Source of the DNA: Branchiostoma floridae
Lineage: Eukaryota > Chordata > Leptocardii > Amphioxiformes > Branchiostomatidae
DNA length: 64,000 nt
Assembly: GCF_000003815.2 (NCBI RefSeq)
Contig: NC_049982.1
Coordinates: forward strand, 13,235,822 to 13,299,821
Reading direction: 5' to 3'
Numbering within the stretch: the first letter of the stretch is position 1; every line of letters starts with the position of its first letter. Shown here piece after piece: positions 12,871 through 27,282 of this stretch. The notes below the pieces were generated by a model that was not told the origin of the DNA, searched no databases, and saw only the letters and a program-made list of their open reading frames with translations. Made by a program: the position numbers and the translations under genes.

Positions 12871-15800
12871 AAAAGACTACCTTTACCTTCTGTCTGCACC
12901 GTGTATATGGCACTTTAATATGGCATTTTTATTTGAACTTACAAAAAACTTTATTTATTTAATACCAATTACATTTGAGTGCAGTGCCATATTATCCTCG
13001 TCTGTCCAAGAAGAAAAATACAACTTATGCAAATCACTTTGAATTTAGTTGTATATCAGTGATTTCAACTTGAGATATACGTTTATTTGAATGTAAGACC
13101 TCTAGATCAGTTTGATCAGCAAATTCTTCTCTTTTACCGATGAGGCCAATCTGAGGCTGCCATCAGATGAAACATTTTCATTGTCGTATCCAAAGCTTAC
13201 GTAATTTTAAGAATGAAGCATTTTATGTATCAGTGAGCCATGGCAGAATCATAACATCTATGACTATGGAAATGGTTGTTTACCATCAATGCCTCCAGCA
13301 TTGTCAGTTGCCACATCAGGGGGTCTAACTTACGCCGACCTAACGCTGTTTGAAGCAGATGAAATACACGATTGGTAAGCCGGTAATACCATGATGGCAA
13401 ACCGATGACTTTGGGATGATAACAGGAAGGCAGTGCAATGCATCAGTCGTCTGGAGATCGTCATTATCACACGCGTACGTTGATCACAGGTGCAATGAGC
13501 CATGCGAGCCTCAGGCTGTAAACAGTCACTATCGAATCCTTCAAAGCAGCAGAGGGTTTCCATCAGATCGTCTCATGTTATTTCAGAGCAACAAATAAAG
13601 TTCACAAACGACAATAGATTAGTTCAGCTTTGATTACTCCAGTTCCAGGTATTTCTCTAAGAATCGTCAGCAAGATTTAGCTATAGATACGAGGATTCAT
13701 AGTCACTGCACCAATGTTCCATTTCCGTCTGTTTTGAAGAACGAAATATTTTCCAACTTTGATAATTACAGTCAGTCAGACAGACAGAAGGTATTTTGAC
13801 CACACACAGATACACTGTGATAAAGTGGGAATATTGGAGAACGACCTTTTGGGGAGCCCTCTCCAGCTTCGAACAGTTGCTTATAACATAACCGTCCACG
13901 GTTGCGTATAAAATATCGCATTTTCAATCATTGTGTAATGACCCGTGAATGTTGGCCCTATTGCCTTTATATTGCGAACTACATTATATATTACGGACAT
14001 AAACCAGTTACATGCTTAAAACACTTTTCTCGGCATGGACTGTGTGATGGTGAGCAGTCCGTGGTCTGCAGTCTGTCAGTTGTTTCAAGACTGATCAGGG
14101 TGATCATCTATTTTAGACGTCGATGATGATGCGAAATAACTGTCCGGAGAGGGACTGTGCATTTTTATACCCTCTCTGTGCATGGTTTACAACAAAAACC
14201 GAAGATAACATTCCCTTGAAAATTGTATATACGTCCCAGGTTGTTAATATATATACATACTGTTAACACGTGGGGATTGGCTCGGATCCATACATTCCTG
14301 TATTCACGGAACTTCCGTACCACATCGACTGTGTTAATGTAGCCCTTGGAAAACGAAACGACTAATAGGGCATGATTATCGATTGTCAAAAAATACTTTT
14401 ATTTGTGGCTGTCAAAGAACACCTACGTTGGTCGACTGCGATGGTCTGCAAATTTGAGTCGATGATGTGTACATCCATCTATTTTCTAGCAAAGGGCCCT
14501 TGCTGATACAGAAACGCACATGGAAACCACACGTTACCATAGGTATTTGTCATAAGTACATCGGCTATATATGGCCACACTGTTTCACTCTTCACCGACA
14601 GTCCCGACAGAGGACATTTTATATTCCGGCAGACACCATAGTCCTTCACTGACTGACGTCACTGCCTAAGGGAGTGGGTGTGTGGGTGTATGGATGGCAC
14701 TGTCCACTTACTCTCTCCAGAACATTCACTCAACTGAATGCATTTCCAAAAGACCCCCACTATCAAATCAAATAAGCATCTAATAAAACATATCATTTCA
14801 CATGACAATTTTCATGATAAAAGCATTGACCTCACCGCAAATCAACAATAAGAAAATCCTTCTCGCTCACTTGCATGTTCGGGGAAAAAGTCTATGTTTA
14901 ACACCGTGGGCGTGTGTTCGAACATTGCTGGAAAGTAGATTCATGAACCATAATGCTCTGTCTCTGTGGGCTCGGAGTGTGAACCATTGTAACTGTCTCT
15001 CCTTGAAGTCATTTTGTACTTTCGTTTAAATTGGCAACACGACACGACGTTCATTTTTATATGCATTGAAATACAAGAATTTGGCCTTGCAAAAGTCACT
15101 GGCAGCATCTTTGTCAATAAATGATCTACTGGAAGAAGAAACTTACATCGCGTCTCACTGATTTGCTTTTTTTTTTAAAATTTTTTAGACTTCACACTGT
15201 CTGGTATCCTGTATTCGTGATTACTCAAAATGGTAAGCGTATAGGTTTACAACACAGAGTACTGCAATGGATACAACTAGTGATTCAAAATGATACCGTT
15301 TGTTGCTTTATGAGGGGTCTAAACATCATGTTCCTGGCATCTGCCATAGCCTAATCAGTTAGTCATCCCGCCTGGTAGTCAGTGATCCACTGTCGAAGTT
15401 TCGATAAACCCAGTATGTAGATCAAAGAGATGATATCATCTGCAACGAGCTGTCATTTTTAGAGATGATACCGATATGTTTGATTCTATATGACTCGTAT
15501 CGACGGGTGACATACGTCAAGTATCTAGATTATGCAGAGAGATTACCTGCACTATGATTATTGCATTATGAACCGTCCATGCTAACACATCATATTGATT
15601 ATGTGTCTTTCCTCTGACATATGCACACTTCTCACAACCATGCTCCATGCATTTACAGAATGACTGTGACATGCATATGATCTGATTGTGTTTATACGAC
15701 ACGAATGCTGCAGCTAGGTCGTCAAAAACTATCCAGATACTGGTAAGGATTATGTATGAAAATATACACCCAATGACATTCTGTGTCCGCGTCACCAAAT

Positions 15801-16547
15801 GCACTTCCAAATTCCTAGTATATGAACCACAAGGTAATGATTCTATTTGCTTCATGTTGGTCCCTTTCTGTAATTCGCACCTTTGATCTGGCTAGCTCAA
15901 GAAGGTCAAGGCCGGATGAGTAGGAAGACAAAGTGAACCAGCCAGAGCCCTGTTATCAGCGCTGGGCACTTTCCACAACTTTCAATTTTACAGTTATATT
16001 TTTCTCGGTGTAACGCCATTCAGTGGTCGTTGTTTATTCAAGTGTGAAGTACGCCAGGTGGCTAAGTCAGATCTCAAAAATGACGATGATTATGACGTCA
16101 AAAATGTACTGTTGCTCAAACGCTGTTGTCGTTCTGATTCTGATTGAAGTCCATAACAACACGGCTTTTGATTAAACTTTTCTTGTTTTTCCAATTGTAT
16201 ATTGTACCTTAAAAGTTGTCTTTTTTGTTTCCTTTCATGTATGCCGCGAATGAAGCGTTTACAGGATTCTCGGAAACTGACAATTTCATTTGGATGTCTC
16301 CATAATGAAAGTAGAGTACATTGCGACTGTGTTCAGTAAAATCAGCATACAAAGCCTTTGATACGTGACACACCAAGGATTCTCCAATATACAAAAGAAA
16401 TGTCGCTGTTCATTGAAACCTATGCGTGGAATATGCTGAAAATAGATTCTGATGAAGACACCGATTGGTAATACTGACTCCGTGGAGAAATCTGTGTCTG
16501 AAGCGGGACAATCCAATTGTGCTTACAAACACACGACAATCTTGTAT
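12871..16547. other. Non-coding stretch
   Basis: No recognisable coding exon or RNA gene is present. The 112-codon minus-strand frame at 15517-15855 has no recognisable domain and no supporting splice structure. Confidence 0.5.
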
Positions 16548-16729
16548 GAGCTCATGTTACATCTGTCCAGAAAGACATGTACGCTGTATGGGTTACATAC
16601 ATCCTAACCACTTATTCAATAAGTGGCTGTATGGGTTACATAAATCCTAACCACTTATTGAATAAGTGGTTCGGTTTTATGTAACCTATGCAGCGTACTT
16701 GTATTTCTGGACAGATGTAACACGAGCTC
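16548..16729. mobile_element. Foldback (palindromic) MITE-like element
   Basis: The left arm starts GAGCTCATGTTACATCTGTCC and the right arm ends with its near-perfect inverse (GGACAGATGTAACACGAGCTC). The arms continue inward through CTGTATGGGTTACAT and CCACTTATT. The centre also contains two direct copies of a roughly 43-bp unit, GCTGTATGGGTTACATA to AATAAGTG. The whole 182 bp would fold into one long hairpin. No coding capacity is present and no clear target-site duplication was identified, so its superfamily is unknown. Confidence 0.8.
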
Positions 16730-19700
16730 AACAGTGAAAGGACAAGCTTAAGGCATGATGTATTTGGACTTTGGTACTTTAGGACAATGCATCTATTGTC
16801 TGCCTGCATCTCAAGCGATCGCGATTTTAGTGTTATAACAAAGTTTGACATCGATGACACATCTGTTTGGATCATGGACAAGATGAAGATGCAAAATGTA
16901 ATTTTCATAACGTCCAAGACATTCCAACAATGATATACTTTGTTCTTTCCATATTTGACGAGCTCTGTTTATTGATTATGTGCGTCTCTATGTGCATGAA
17001 TTTCCAGTTTTCTTCATTTTCATTATCACTCTATGACAACTTACACAACAAGACGGATAGATTTAATAACTGTAGTCTTGTAAGAAGTCAGTGACATCAA
17101 TGACCTCTCCTTTCTAGACTTGGCTGAATGAATCAACTCCGTTTAGATATAAATCAAAAGTGAAGAGCGGCTTATTTTGTCCCTCATCTGCAATTAGTAT
17201 GGATCTCTATGTTGGACTTATTAGTTAGTAAGAATCTGAGAAAATCTTTTATACCGTGTATTGATATTCACAACTGTAAGGTCCAGGAACCGTTATCTGG
17301 CGCTTAAGCAAATTTAAAGATGCAACTTTGCTTCTCATTTCATGGTTGTTTCTTCTGTGATATCCGCATTTCCGCTGTAATCACAGTAAAGCTGTTCTTA
17401 TTTCTGATGTCCAGCAACGTTGTCCCGACTCAACTACGAGGCAGCATTGCTTCCTCTGCGACTTACCTGCCTGATGCCTTCTGTTTAAAATACGGCAAAA
17501 TCTATCTAAAATCCGAATAAATATCAAACTTGTTTGTAAACTAAAGAAATAAGGAAATAGCAGTTTGGAAGGAAAGTGCGATTTGAAGAAGCAGGTTTTT
17601 CCCTTGAACAAAGACTATCAACAAAGCACAATAATGATTTACCAGAAACTAAAAACTATTCTGTCACGCAATGGCAATGGATGGATCCCACCATTGCACT
17701 GAAGCAGACGATAGCGACAGGACATGGCAGATCCTGCTAATGCACTTATTATCATCAAAATCTACAAGATCTTCTGGTGCGTCAGTAATAATCCGACTAT
17801 CATTACCTGCTCATAAAGAGCAATCTATCATATTATTCCCATTACTATGTTATCATCCTTAAGCCGCCTTTTGTATAGTTCTGCAGCAGACCTGCCAGTG
17901 TAGACGAAAACAATATCGTTCTCTCCTGCTGTTCTTGAAGGTAACCGTTCCTGTATGCATTCCTATCGATACAAGAGTTTGAGGACCTCATACCTCCATG
18001 GAATATTCTGGGACTTCTTAGATTTATTGTTTCATCTTGTTTCTTTGATCGTGCAGATAATGCTACAATACTTGCCATACATTGAATCCGTTACAGTTGT
18101 TGTGCAATGAAGATGGATTAATCATTTAATCTTTTTTATAATGGTCTTCTATACCGACGTTACATATACTTTACATAACTGTAAAGGTTACATATACGTT
18201 ACACATCTGTAAAGGTCCGTCCGCTAATCAGCTTTCCATGCTTGTATTCTGTCATAGATTATGCAAATGAATTGCATCGTAGTGTACACCTTACGCTAAT
18301 TTACACAGATCAGAAATGTGTGATTCGCGCCATTTACCACAAAGGAAGTATGATCCTTTTTCATTTATTATTCAAAATAGACTCTTCTTTGCATATTAAG
18401 TAGTATTGATATCCATAATATTTTCTTCTGCAACAGTGCAAATTACGGAAAATCAACTTTGACCCTCTACTTTGAAATTCCAACCCCGATCCACTAACCA
18501 AATATCATAATGATTAGAATCCATCCACAGGTTTACAGCTATGCTGACCAAAAAAAAAACTCAAACACAACCACTCACACTTACACACGTAACAAATGTA
18601 CGGCAGGAGATCTTACATTTTACCAAGGAAATTGGGAGATCCCCGTGTCCTATTAGGGCCTGAACATTACATTGTTACATTGTCCTTGCTCGCATCTTCT
18701 TGTTTGTATCTTATTGGTTAAGTCTCATAAAGGTACAAGGCAGAGGAGCCCCCGAGACAAATTCCCGTAACATGTCACCGCCGGGACCAATTCCCGGGAC
18801 ATGTTACAGTGTAAATGGTCTGCCACCCGTTGTATCTATGCAGGAGTCATGTTTTCTTTGACTTGGTCTTATATTTAAGATGCACTAAAACTCTATTGAA
18901 GATTTTTTCCTAATTTGTTAAAGTGACTCAATGCTCATAAAACTATTTGTAGCTTCATGTTATTGTGGCCGAGATGCACTCTTGCTGAAAATTATTTCGC
19001 TCCACGGCCTTGTATTCAATTTGCTAGTTATACGGCAACGGGCTAGGACAGAAAACATTTAGGTGTCATAGCACGGCAGAAATATTTCCGTGATCGTACA
19101 TGTTCTTCCCACTCCGTCCATTAAACCACTCTGCAACGTAACTTTGTGTTTTGTAGAATCACCACAGTTTGTGGAATCACTGCAGTAGGGGGGCTAGTCC
19201 ATTGGTAGGGTGTGTGTATAACTCCCATACTCCTTTCAAGATGCTGAGATATAATTAAAGGAAGGCGTCTGTACGTTTTTTAAAGTCTTTGTTATAACAC
19301 GGAAGGGATCGAATACACGAGACAACACATGCAAAGTAAACATTCTTAATGTGAACGACCTAAGCCATTGGTTGTGCATGTGACCTCTAAGACCATATTT
19401 CAAAATGGAACTAGCTACTGGACATTTTTTACACAAACACTGTCACGGCCATTTACATAAAAAGGGAATCCAAACGTATAGATATTATAAAAGGGAAGTA
19501 CAAATAAAAGCCGATGTAAGATATTCTGCCTAAAGACAGAAAAGGTGAGGGGAACTCAAAAAGTTCATCCATTTACGTGTAACACGAATACCACTTGCGT
19601 CTATGTGTCTTTGAAGATGCTGCTAAGATATCATTCAGTTGAGCAAAAGCGACATCGTATGATTGGAATGGACTCGTTGTGATTCGGTTGTATGTACATC

Positions 19701-21912
19701 ATTCTGTCAGGTGCGTCTACTGTGAATATGACCAGGCCTGCTGTCGAATCTTCAAAAACATACATACATGTCCTCTGGCATACAGATGCACCATCCATTT
19801 AGTACCCATGGCTCATGGGAAGCGACTTTAGGGCAGTCTGCTGCACGGTGACGCCGAATTAGCCGGCAGTGATGCCTCGCAACATTCCAAACATGTCAAC
19901 ATAGCACATTGCCGAACTTTCTATATCATCTACGTGCTCTGTCTCATCAAGTGTACTATTGAAGAAGAACTGAAAGAGAGCCTTCGGGAGAAAGTATGCC
20001 AAGTGTGGTTATGAAGTATATATAATTCCTTGTAAGGGTGAAGATACAGGTATAGTCTAATGATCATCCATACCAGTTAAACTTTTAGCGAGCTACAACT
20101 TTCCGAGGTTTGTGGATAAAACTGGCTGTGCCAATGATTATTACAATTGCGGGAAAGGAGGTGTGTACCGCTGGAGGGAATCTGTATCTAGCTTTCTCCT
20201 CATCCTCTGATACCCCAGAGTTACGTACATTCAACGGACAATAACATTTCGTTTTGTGTAAACATGTCAGGGTATAATCAGTGTGCGATATGCATGAGTT
20301 CAGACATGTACTTTCCAAGGAACACCTGAAGTCAAGGTCCTCATCTTAGACAGGGGACCGGGGTCGCCCTCAAACTTTCACCAGATATCTCCCTGAAGAT
20401 CTTTTCCTTTTCAAAACATTGTCTCTTTAGAACAATAAAATTCACAGAAAATGGAGCTTAATGAATTATTCACTCCTCCAAGGGATGTCCCAATGGTATA
20501 CATCTCTTATTAGAGAAGATGTGAGCCTTAATTAACTATTCAACCGCCGTCATGAAGACAACGGTGGGCCATCTGTCAGCCATGTCACGGTGCATATTTA
20601 CCATTTACCGGAGTTGTTTTGAATTATTATGAATGAAGCCATCAGGGTATTTGTTTATTTTGTGACATGGGATTATCTGTGAAAATTATGAGACATCTTT
20701 GCGAATTATCTTGGCTTACGTGGGGCATAACTGATGACGTTCCGCTTAATGAATGTACCGAAGGGGTGCCAAGGTACACAGCATGTTGAGTCCCTGTGTG
20801 GGGTTATCAAAACTTTCCTAGACAAGTAACAAGTTTTCAATAAGAAGAGGGGAATGTCTGGAGGCACTGGCTCTACAACCAGACCAGATAACAAAGCTAA
20901 TCGTAGAAAGGGTGAAAGGCGCAGGTGTTGGTCTAAATTAGAAGATTTTTTTTCCTTTACCGCTGCAACTTAATAAAGCTGTTCCAGGTAAATTGGGTTT
21001 TCACACGGATGGAGTAATTGCAGAACAAGCCTTAACGTCGCTTCCAAACATATCACTTCTTGGGCTGTGTATGCGCCACAGACATCGCGGCTACGTACAA
21101 TGAGAAATGCAAGGTAAGAAATTATGCAAAATGAGCACAATCATCACAGCACCGTGCAATCGACGTACCAGCATCGGCATCATCGCAATGGGATCAAACA
21201 CACCTTTAACCAAATAACATCGAGCTTCCGGAATTCCACGAATCGCTACTAGGGCACATGCGTATTCATCCGTCTGAGCATTACGTAATTAAAGGTCTTC
21301 TAAAATTTCACACGTTTCGCATTTAGTTCAAAGAACAGCCACCTTCGTCAACAAGATGTTGTCCTATTTTATGCTACGCTTTTCAAGTGTTGTCGTGCAC
21401 GTTGCTTTGCTAGTGTCCCTGAATGAAAGCCACATGCAGATAAGCTAGACATCTAGTTACATCCAGGGTCACGTTTTCCCACACATGCTTAACTGTAGGC
21501 CATACGACTTAACCTCTAAAAAACAGGACTTAAGCTTGTGACATTAATTAGGGTGAAGGCAGCTGATTAGTTGGGAGTGACAGTCACGACTTCACCCACC
21601 ATTTTGCAGACGAAGTAGATTAGAAAATTTCAGCTTTCTCCTTCAGCTTCCTCTTTCATGCCTGACGAGGCAGTGACGCCTTAGTTATATTTATAGATTA
21701 AAACAAATACATATGGGGACATTTTTATGTTTCCTTTTGAACGTTAACATGTACATTGTAACCCAGCTTCATCTAAGCGGGGTAAATGGCCAATTTCCAG
21801 ATGTAGACAATTTCTGTTATGGTGTCAGTAAACATTTCATTCCTGTTCACCCCGGTGTCGAATAAGCTAATATCGGGCAGGATGTTTCATATCTCTTACG
21901 TTTGACCCATTT
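16730..21912. other. Non-coding stretch
   Basis: Short direct repeats built around TTACATATACNTTACA lie at about 18151-18215. CCCG/ACATGTNAC-type near-repeats lie at about 18750-18807. No exon or RNA gene is supported. Confidence 0.5.
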
Positions 21913-22190
21913 GGGGTCGTGTGGCGCAATGGTCAGGGTGTTCGAGTCATAGCCCTAGGGTTCTGGGTTCGAATCCGTTGATGTGCCAGTGATGTTGTGC
22001 CCTTGGGAAAGGCACTTTACACGATTTTTCTCACTTCACTCAGGTGAAAATGAGTACCTAGGTTTGGATAGGGCCGTCCCTCAGATAGGACTTTGAATGG
22101 AGGTCCCAAAGGAGAGCCACATGCACCTCATGCACGTTAAAAACCCACCACACTTATCGAAAAGAATAGAGGTCCTTCCCGGTGTGAATT
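21913..22190 (+). mobile_element. tRNA-derived SINE (family 2)
   Basis: This is the best-preserved copy in the window. The head GGTCGTGTGGCGCAATGGTC is followed by a canonical B box (GGTTCGAATCC). The shared body comes next, with the blocks TTGTGCCCTTGGGAAAGGCA, TCACTTCACTCAGGTG and GGACTTTGAATGGAGGTCCC, and a tail ending CTTCCCGGTGTGAA. Clear A- and B-box spacing supports a tRNA-derived Pol III promoter. Boundaries are set by alignment with the 10.35-kb copy. Confidence 0.88.
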
Positions 22191-24972
22191 GTTTAGTGGT
22201 TTAAAACCTACAGGCCCATGGTCTGAGGAAATTGCTGTCATATTGGTGTTACCTGAGTTAGCGCCGAATGGCAGCCGCTCCTGTCCAAACCCTTGTGATT
22301 TAGCCCCGCCTATTGTAAGCTCCTGACTGTGAAGATATAGTAGTCGGCCCACCCGATAACAAACAGGTAAATGTAGTGTTCAGCCAGCTGTTGTTATCAT
22401 CAATCTATTGTTGCTACTGATACAGTTTGGTTGTTGAGTAATGATGTGCGGTCCAACTAACCACGGTTGGGAATGCTTGGCCCGCCTGGTGTTTTGAAAG
22501 CAACATATATTACATGTATTAAACAAGATGTCGTATACAGAACATTCTCACACGATGCTGGCGTGCCAAAAGTTCAGGAACACCTAGCTTGCTCGGTAGT
22601 CAAAATATTATCCAGTGACATGGCCGCTTGTTTACTCACCTGTTGCTCCGTCCTCCGAATCTAGACCGTGTTGTGACGATGACTGAAGACGAAAGATGGA
22701 CACCAGCTATGAAGAACCCTCCGGTGCGTCTCACTGCAGACTGTTCGCTAGTCACGACGGGCAATGAAAAATTGTCTCTTTCTCAAGAACCTGCCGCTAC
22801 ACGCAGGCAGAACAGTCAATTGAGATCGCCGGCTAATAACGTTGTCTGATCGTCAAAGGCTTTCGTCGGGGACGTTTTGGTGGCTGTAATTCTTTTACAA
22901 ATACAAAAGCCTCGGGGAACGCTCGAAACGATCTTGGTAGAAATTTAATCTAAGTATCAACTAGCTCTGATAACAAAACAGCTACTATTCTAAGACACGA
23001 CAGTTAAATGCGATGCTCTGTGTGAGTGTGTACGTTTTTGAAACATGTTTAAAGATTCGCACTGATATAACGTTACATGATTACTAACATCAGTTACTCC
23101 CACCATGGCTACAAAGAATTCAAATTTTGTTTTCGTATCAAGATCGCGCAGATCTGTATTATTTGCTTTCTACTTTTTTTTACATCCCTGAAGCCACAGC
23201 ACTTCAAAGGTGGGGTGGAGGGGGGGGGGTGTTCCTTTATCATAAACATGTCAGGTACCGCGCGATCTCATCAGGATCATCCTACCGGCTAAACCATCCG
23301 ATAAACCATTCCAAGGTCGTGCGATAGTTCAACACAAACATTTGGTTTGCCATTATTCTGTACATTTGTATACATGTTTTTGACGACGGAATAGTTAGTT
23401 ATCTCTTATTCCCATACGTACGATCCACGTGTTTCTGTACATGTATAGACATAATTGGTTCACTCAACCGCCGTGTGCAGCTGTGAACAATAAGATAAAC
23501 TTGAACGCTTGTAATTGTTTGTTCATGACAATTGATTACAAGCGCACGAGGCCGGATGCTACAAAAAATGTCAGCTGCATTTGGTTACGCTGAATGGCCT
23601 ACAGGTGTTCATTTTATTCGAGCTGACGGCTACAATCCTGCTTGTGACAACGTGTCGGAATTTGGACGAATTTATCCTAACATACAGCAATTAAACTTAT
23701 GATTTAACAATGAGTCAAATGCTCGTTAACATCACCCTGTGAAGACAAACGAGTAAAATCATCCTATTAACGGGCCAGGGTATCTCGTAATCACATTTCT
23801 CTGTTGGGACATAGATATTTAGGGTTATTGTAATATCGAAAATGTGGTAATCAAATTAACATACATGATTGAATTTATCGATTGGACTTGGGTGGTGGTA
23901 ATTGAATAACTTCGGCATTCCAGTATCCTCGGGAGAACTGATTCTATATGGCCGTGCCTACTTCTATTTGTAATATATAGTGATTTGTCTCCATCTGAAG
24001 TTCCGCCGGAACCGGTACAGATCCCAGATAGGTTTCCTTCAACAGAAATGGCCTTGATGCGTGAAGTCTGCATGGGTGGGTCTGCAATAGGAACTTATCT
24101 TTGAGACAAACTTCTTTATTTCTTCCACTTAGATCAAGATCATGCGTGAGCATTAGATCAACTCATAGGAGATCTCCGCGTGTGGCGCTGGTACGTGGCA
24201 CGTAAAACAACATGGCGGACACGGCCGATGTACAACTAGTTATTCTTTTTATTTATGAGTATACATTGTCAATTCATGTACTGTTCTTAATATACTATGC
24301 AAAAGCGTCGAATTAAATATGGCCCAACATGCTATATTGCACAATTTGAATGAAACCCTTCACAGTATAGTCTAGTTAGTATTTCTTAAGAAATATTCTG
24401 CATTAGGCCGCACTGACTTAATACTTCATTTTATGGACATCCGCTCGCGCAAAAAAATATGTGGCCACATATCATCCCATATCAGTCAGAATTTCATGCT
24501 TACCGGAGGACCTGCTCTCCAGGGTAGGGGAACACATGGTCAGGGCATGGGGCCACTGCGCCCTTGTTGACTCTTTAAACAAGAATGGCAGACACAGTCT
24601 TTCTAAAGGTGAACATAAGACAAAGCAGACCTGGGAAAGAATGGTCTGGATGTATAATTCTGTGGTTTAGCAGCACTTTTGTTTTATTTTTGCTGGATTT
24701 TTTTCGCCCGCATGCATTAATTGTGGATTCTCCAGAGCATGTCATCCAAAACATTCAGCCGGTGTGGCCTTACGGGTGTTATGTTAGTTCTTCGTTAGCC
24801 GAAAATCGAAAGTAATGATGAACTCAAGGAAAACAGGAAATGTCGCCGAGAAAGGAAAGTATCGTTGAATTCGAACCTGTTTGATGCCTTGGGTCTAATT
24901 GGCAAAGACCTTGTACAGGCGTTAATGCAATAAATACATGTAACTATATAGCTAGCTGCAGGCTTTGCCTTT
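22191..24972. other. Non-coding stretch
   Basis: A G9 run lies near 23221. Short frames at 22628-22849 and 23825-24153 have no recognisable content. No other feature is supported. Confidence 0.5.
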
Positions 24973-25020
24973 GGACATCACATGGATCTGCGCGATCTGC
25001 AGCGAGTCCATGTGATGTCC
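24973..25020. repeat. Perfect 14-bp inverted repeat
   Basis: GGACATCACATGGA at 24973-24986 and its exact inverse TCCATGTGATGTCC at 25007-25020 flank a 20-bp loop. Nothing nearby shows what it does. It could be the core of a degraded foldback element. Confidence 0.85.
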
Positions 25021-27282
25021 GCAAAATTCTGTCTAAGGCCTACGTCACATTTCCAAACCGGGGCCGGGAACGCAAAGTATGATATAAAGTCACCAAACTA
25101 CACACAAAAATAGTCATTATTTGGATGTATGTTTACGTTTCCACAAACAACTCGGCCTGACAATAACCTTTACTTTTGTATTGTTGAATTTCCAAATTGT
25201 TGAATCTACAATGTTTGAAAGATGGATTATAACATCAACACTATACAGTCTTGATAAAGGACTGCAAGGTTTTTTATCAATAGACATTAAAGTTCAAAAG
25301 CAGAGTTACAAGCGAGATGTGTACATATCTGTAAGCTCGACAACAAAAGATTATAACCATATGTCACGACGCAGATCTGGTCGGCGACAAGGTAATGATA
25401 TTTAGTAAAATTGCTTTGCAGAATCTTGACAGAATTTGTCTTAAAATGCCTGAATTGCCTGAGAATGTTGAGGTTTCTGAGATCTGTACAGGTTGAGTTA
25501 TCTTCTCAGTACTGGTGGAAACGCCGGAGAAATGGAACCAAATTATCCTGATTACTTCTCAATCATGTTTGCAGATTTCGCCGCGAGTTGTTCAGTGTCC
25601 AAGAGAAGAATCGGGGGCCTGGGAACCAGTAAGTGTTGAACGCGCTCATCAGCTGAAATCAAGTACCTCTCTTTTCTGTGCCCGCTCTTCTGATAGAGAA
25701 ATGTTAAGGTTATGCTATCTGATGCACCACTCTTTGTTTCCACATCCTGACATGAACACCAAGGTGTGATTGACGTGTTGAGACCCCCCCCCCCCCCTTA
25801 TACGTACCTACGTACTTACCTGGGGAAATCGTGTTTTCTTCCTATGAGTGTTTAGCACTAACAAAAAAAAAAGGCAGCAAGAAGATTACTATCTGCGCTC
25901 TCGCACTTTCCGCTCTTTGACTTTTGTTTCCATCTATAAATTTCAATTTGGTCCTCGGAACTAGTACAAAAGGTCACCCTAAACAGCGCAGACGGGATAA
26001 AACCCTGGATTTATCCTTAATATCAAACAATATTTAATGTCGTAGAAGAGGAGATGTGCACTACGTGTGGGGGCAGTGTAATGTTCGAGGCGTCGCCAAC
26101 ACAGCGCTACCGTGCATAACAAGGTTGATATTTTGTATCTGTAATGAGCCAATGTCTTTTAAAGCCTGAATCTATTCCCTGCAGCGCTTAAGTGTCAGGT
26201 GTAATGTCACATGGAACAATTGAGTGCAATTAGGGCATCTCGAATGGTTTGAATTAACGACAGTACTCCACGTCCTCGGGCCTCTCGGGAATATCGGTAC
26301 CTGAAGCGAAGTGCTCACAGTCTAATCAGTAAGATAAGCATCCTTTTATGAATTCCATTAAGAAGCCAGCATACAGCATATCTAATGCAAAAAAAGATGA
26401 ATAGGAGAACTTAAGTGGAGGGAAGAACGAGCGTAAACCTCGAAAGATCATCTAAGAATAGCCTGGGGTAATAAAATACAATGTCGAGTAGTGTTATTGC
26501 AAGTCTTGCAACTTTTATAAAGCCTTTAATGATCAGGATGATTGTAACACCTACATTATAACATAATAACGTCTTATATATTTATATCACATTTGATCTC
26601 TATAGACAAAGTTGTTTTTCAGTACAATTTGTTTTTTGCCTCGCGAAAAAGTTTTTTATGTTTCCCTCTGAGAGATATCATGTCTTAGCGTAACCCCAGA
26701 CAGTATCAACAGACAATATATGTTTTCAAAAGTTTCAATGTGACTGACGAAATATCGGCATCACGCCTGTTAACACGATACAGTTAATCAGAATCGTTGA
26801 ACATGCTCAATCGAAAAAAGACTAAAACACCCTGTATCACCAGTATATACCGCCATGCAACTATGGCCTTCTGCCCACACCCTGGCTCCCACGAATGCAA
26901 GCCTAGTGTTCTCCATATGACTCAGAAAGCAGCTGAGTCACCGCATATCTTCATGCGTTTTTATCAAATCATGGCTACAACATTACTTGACATTTTGACC
27001 TCGGAAAAATCCTGTTCAGCTCACGAGGTAAGTTTCAGTGTCGTGTTCGATCCACTATCGTGTAGAATGTACACGAGCGAACCCGATAGATTGAAACAAA
27101 GGAATTGGATTTGTCCTCAGTGTTCAAACGTTTTTTTTTGTTTTTTTTTTTTCAAAATAAGACAAGAGTTCCATTCATTCATCACCGTAGACTTACACGG
27201 CTACTTGTTGACTTGTAATAAAGAAGATGAGAAACGTACGTTGGAATGAGAAACGTACTAGAGAAAGCGACACGGAACAGAT
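25021..27282. other. Non-coding stretch
   Basis: A poly-C run lies near 25785-25798. A plus-strand frame from 26797 to 27249 contains a consensus GTAAGT donor at about 27028, so its first 77 codons could be an exon. The sequence has no recognisable domain and a low-complexity T-rich end, so I do not call it a gene. Confidence 0.4.

Noticed and set aside
15517-15855. 112-codon minus-strand frame
   Set aside because: No family resemblance, no splice context, and composition typical of random AT-rich sequence.
26797-27249. 150-codon plus-strand frame
   Set aside because: No recognisable domain and a low-complexity poly-T/F end. A GTAAGT site interrupts it. It could include a small exon, but nothing supports a gene.
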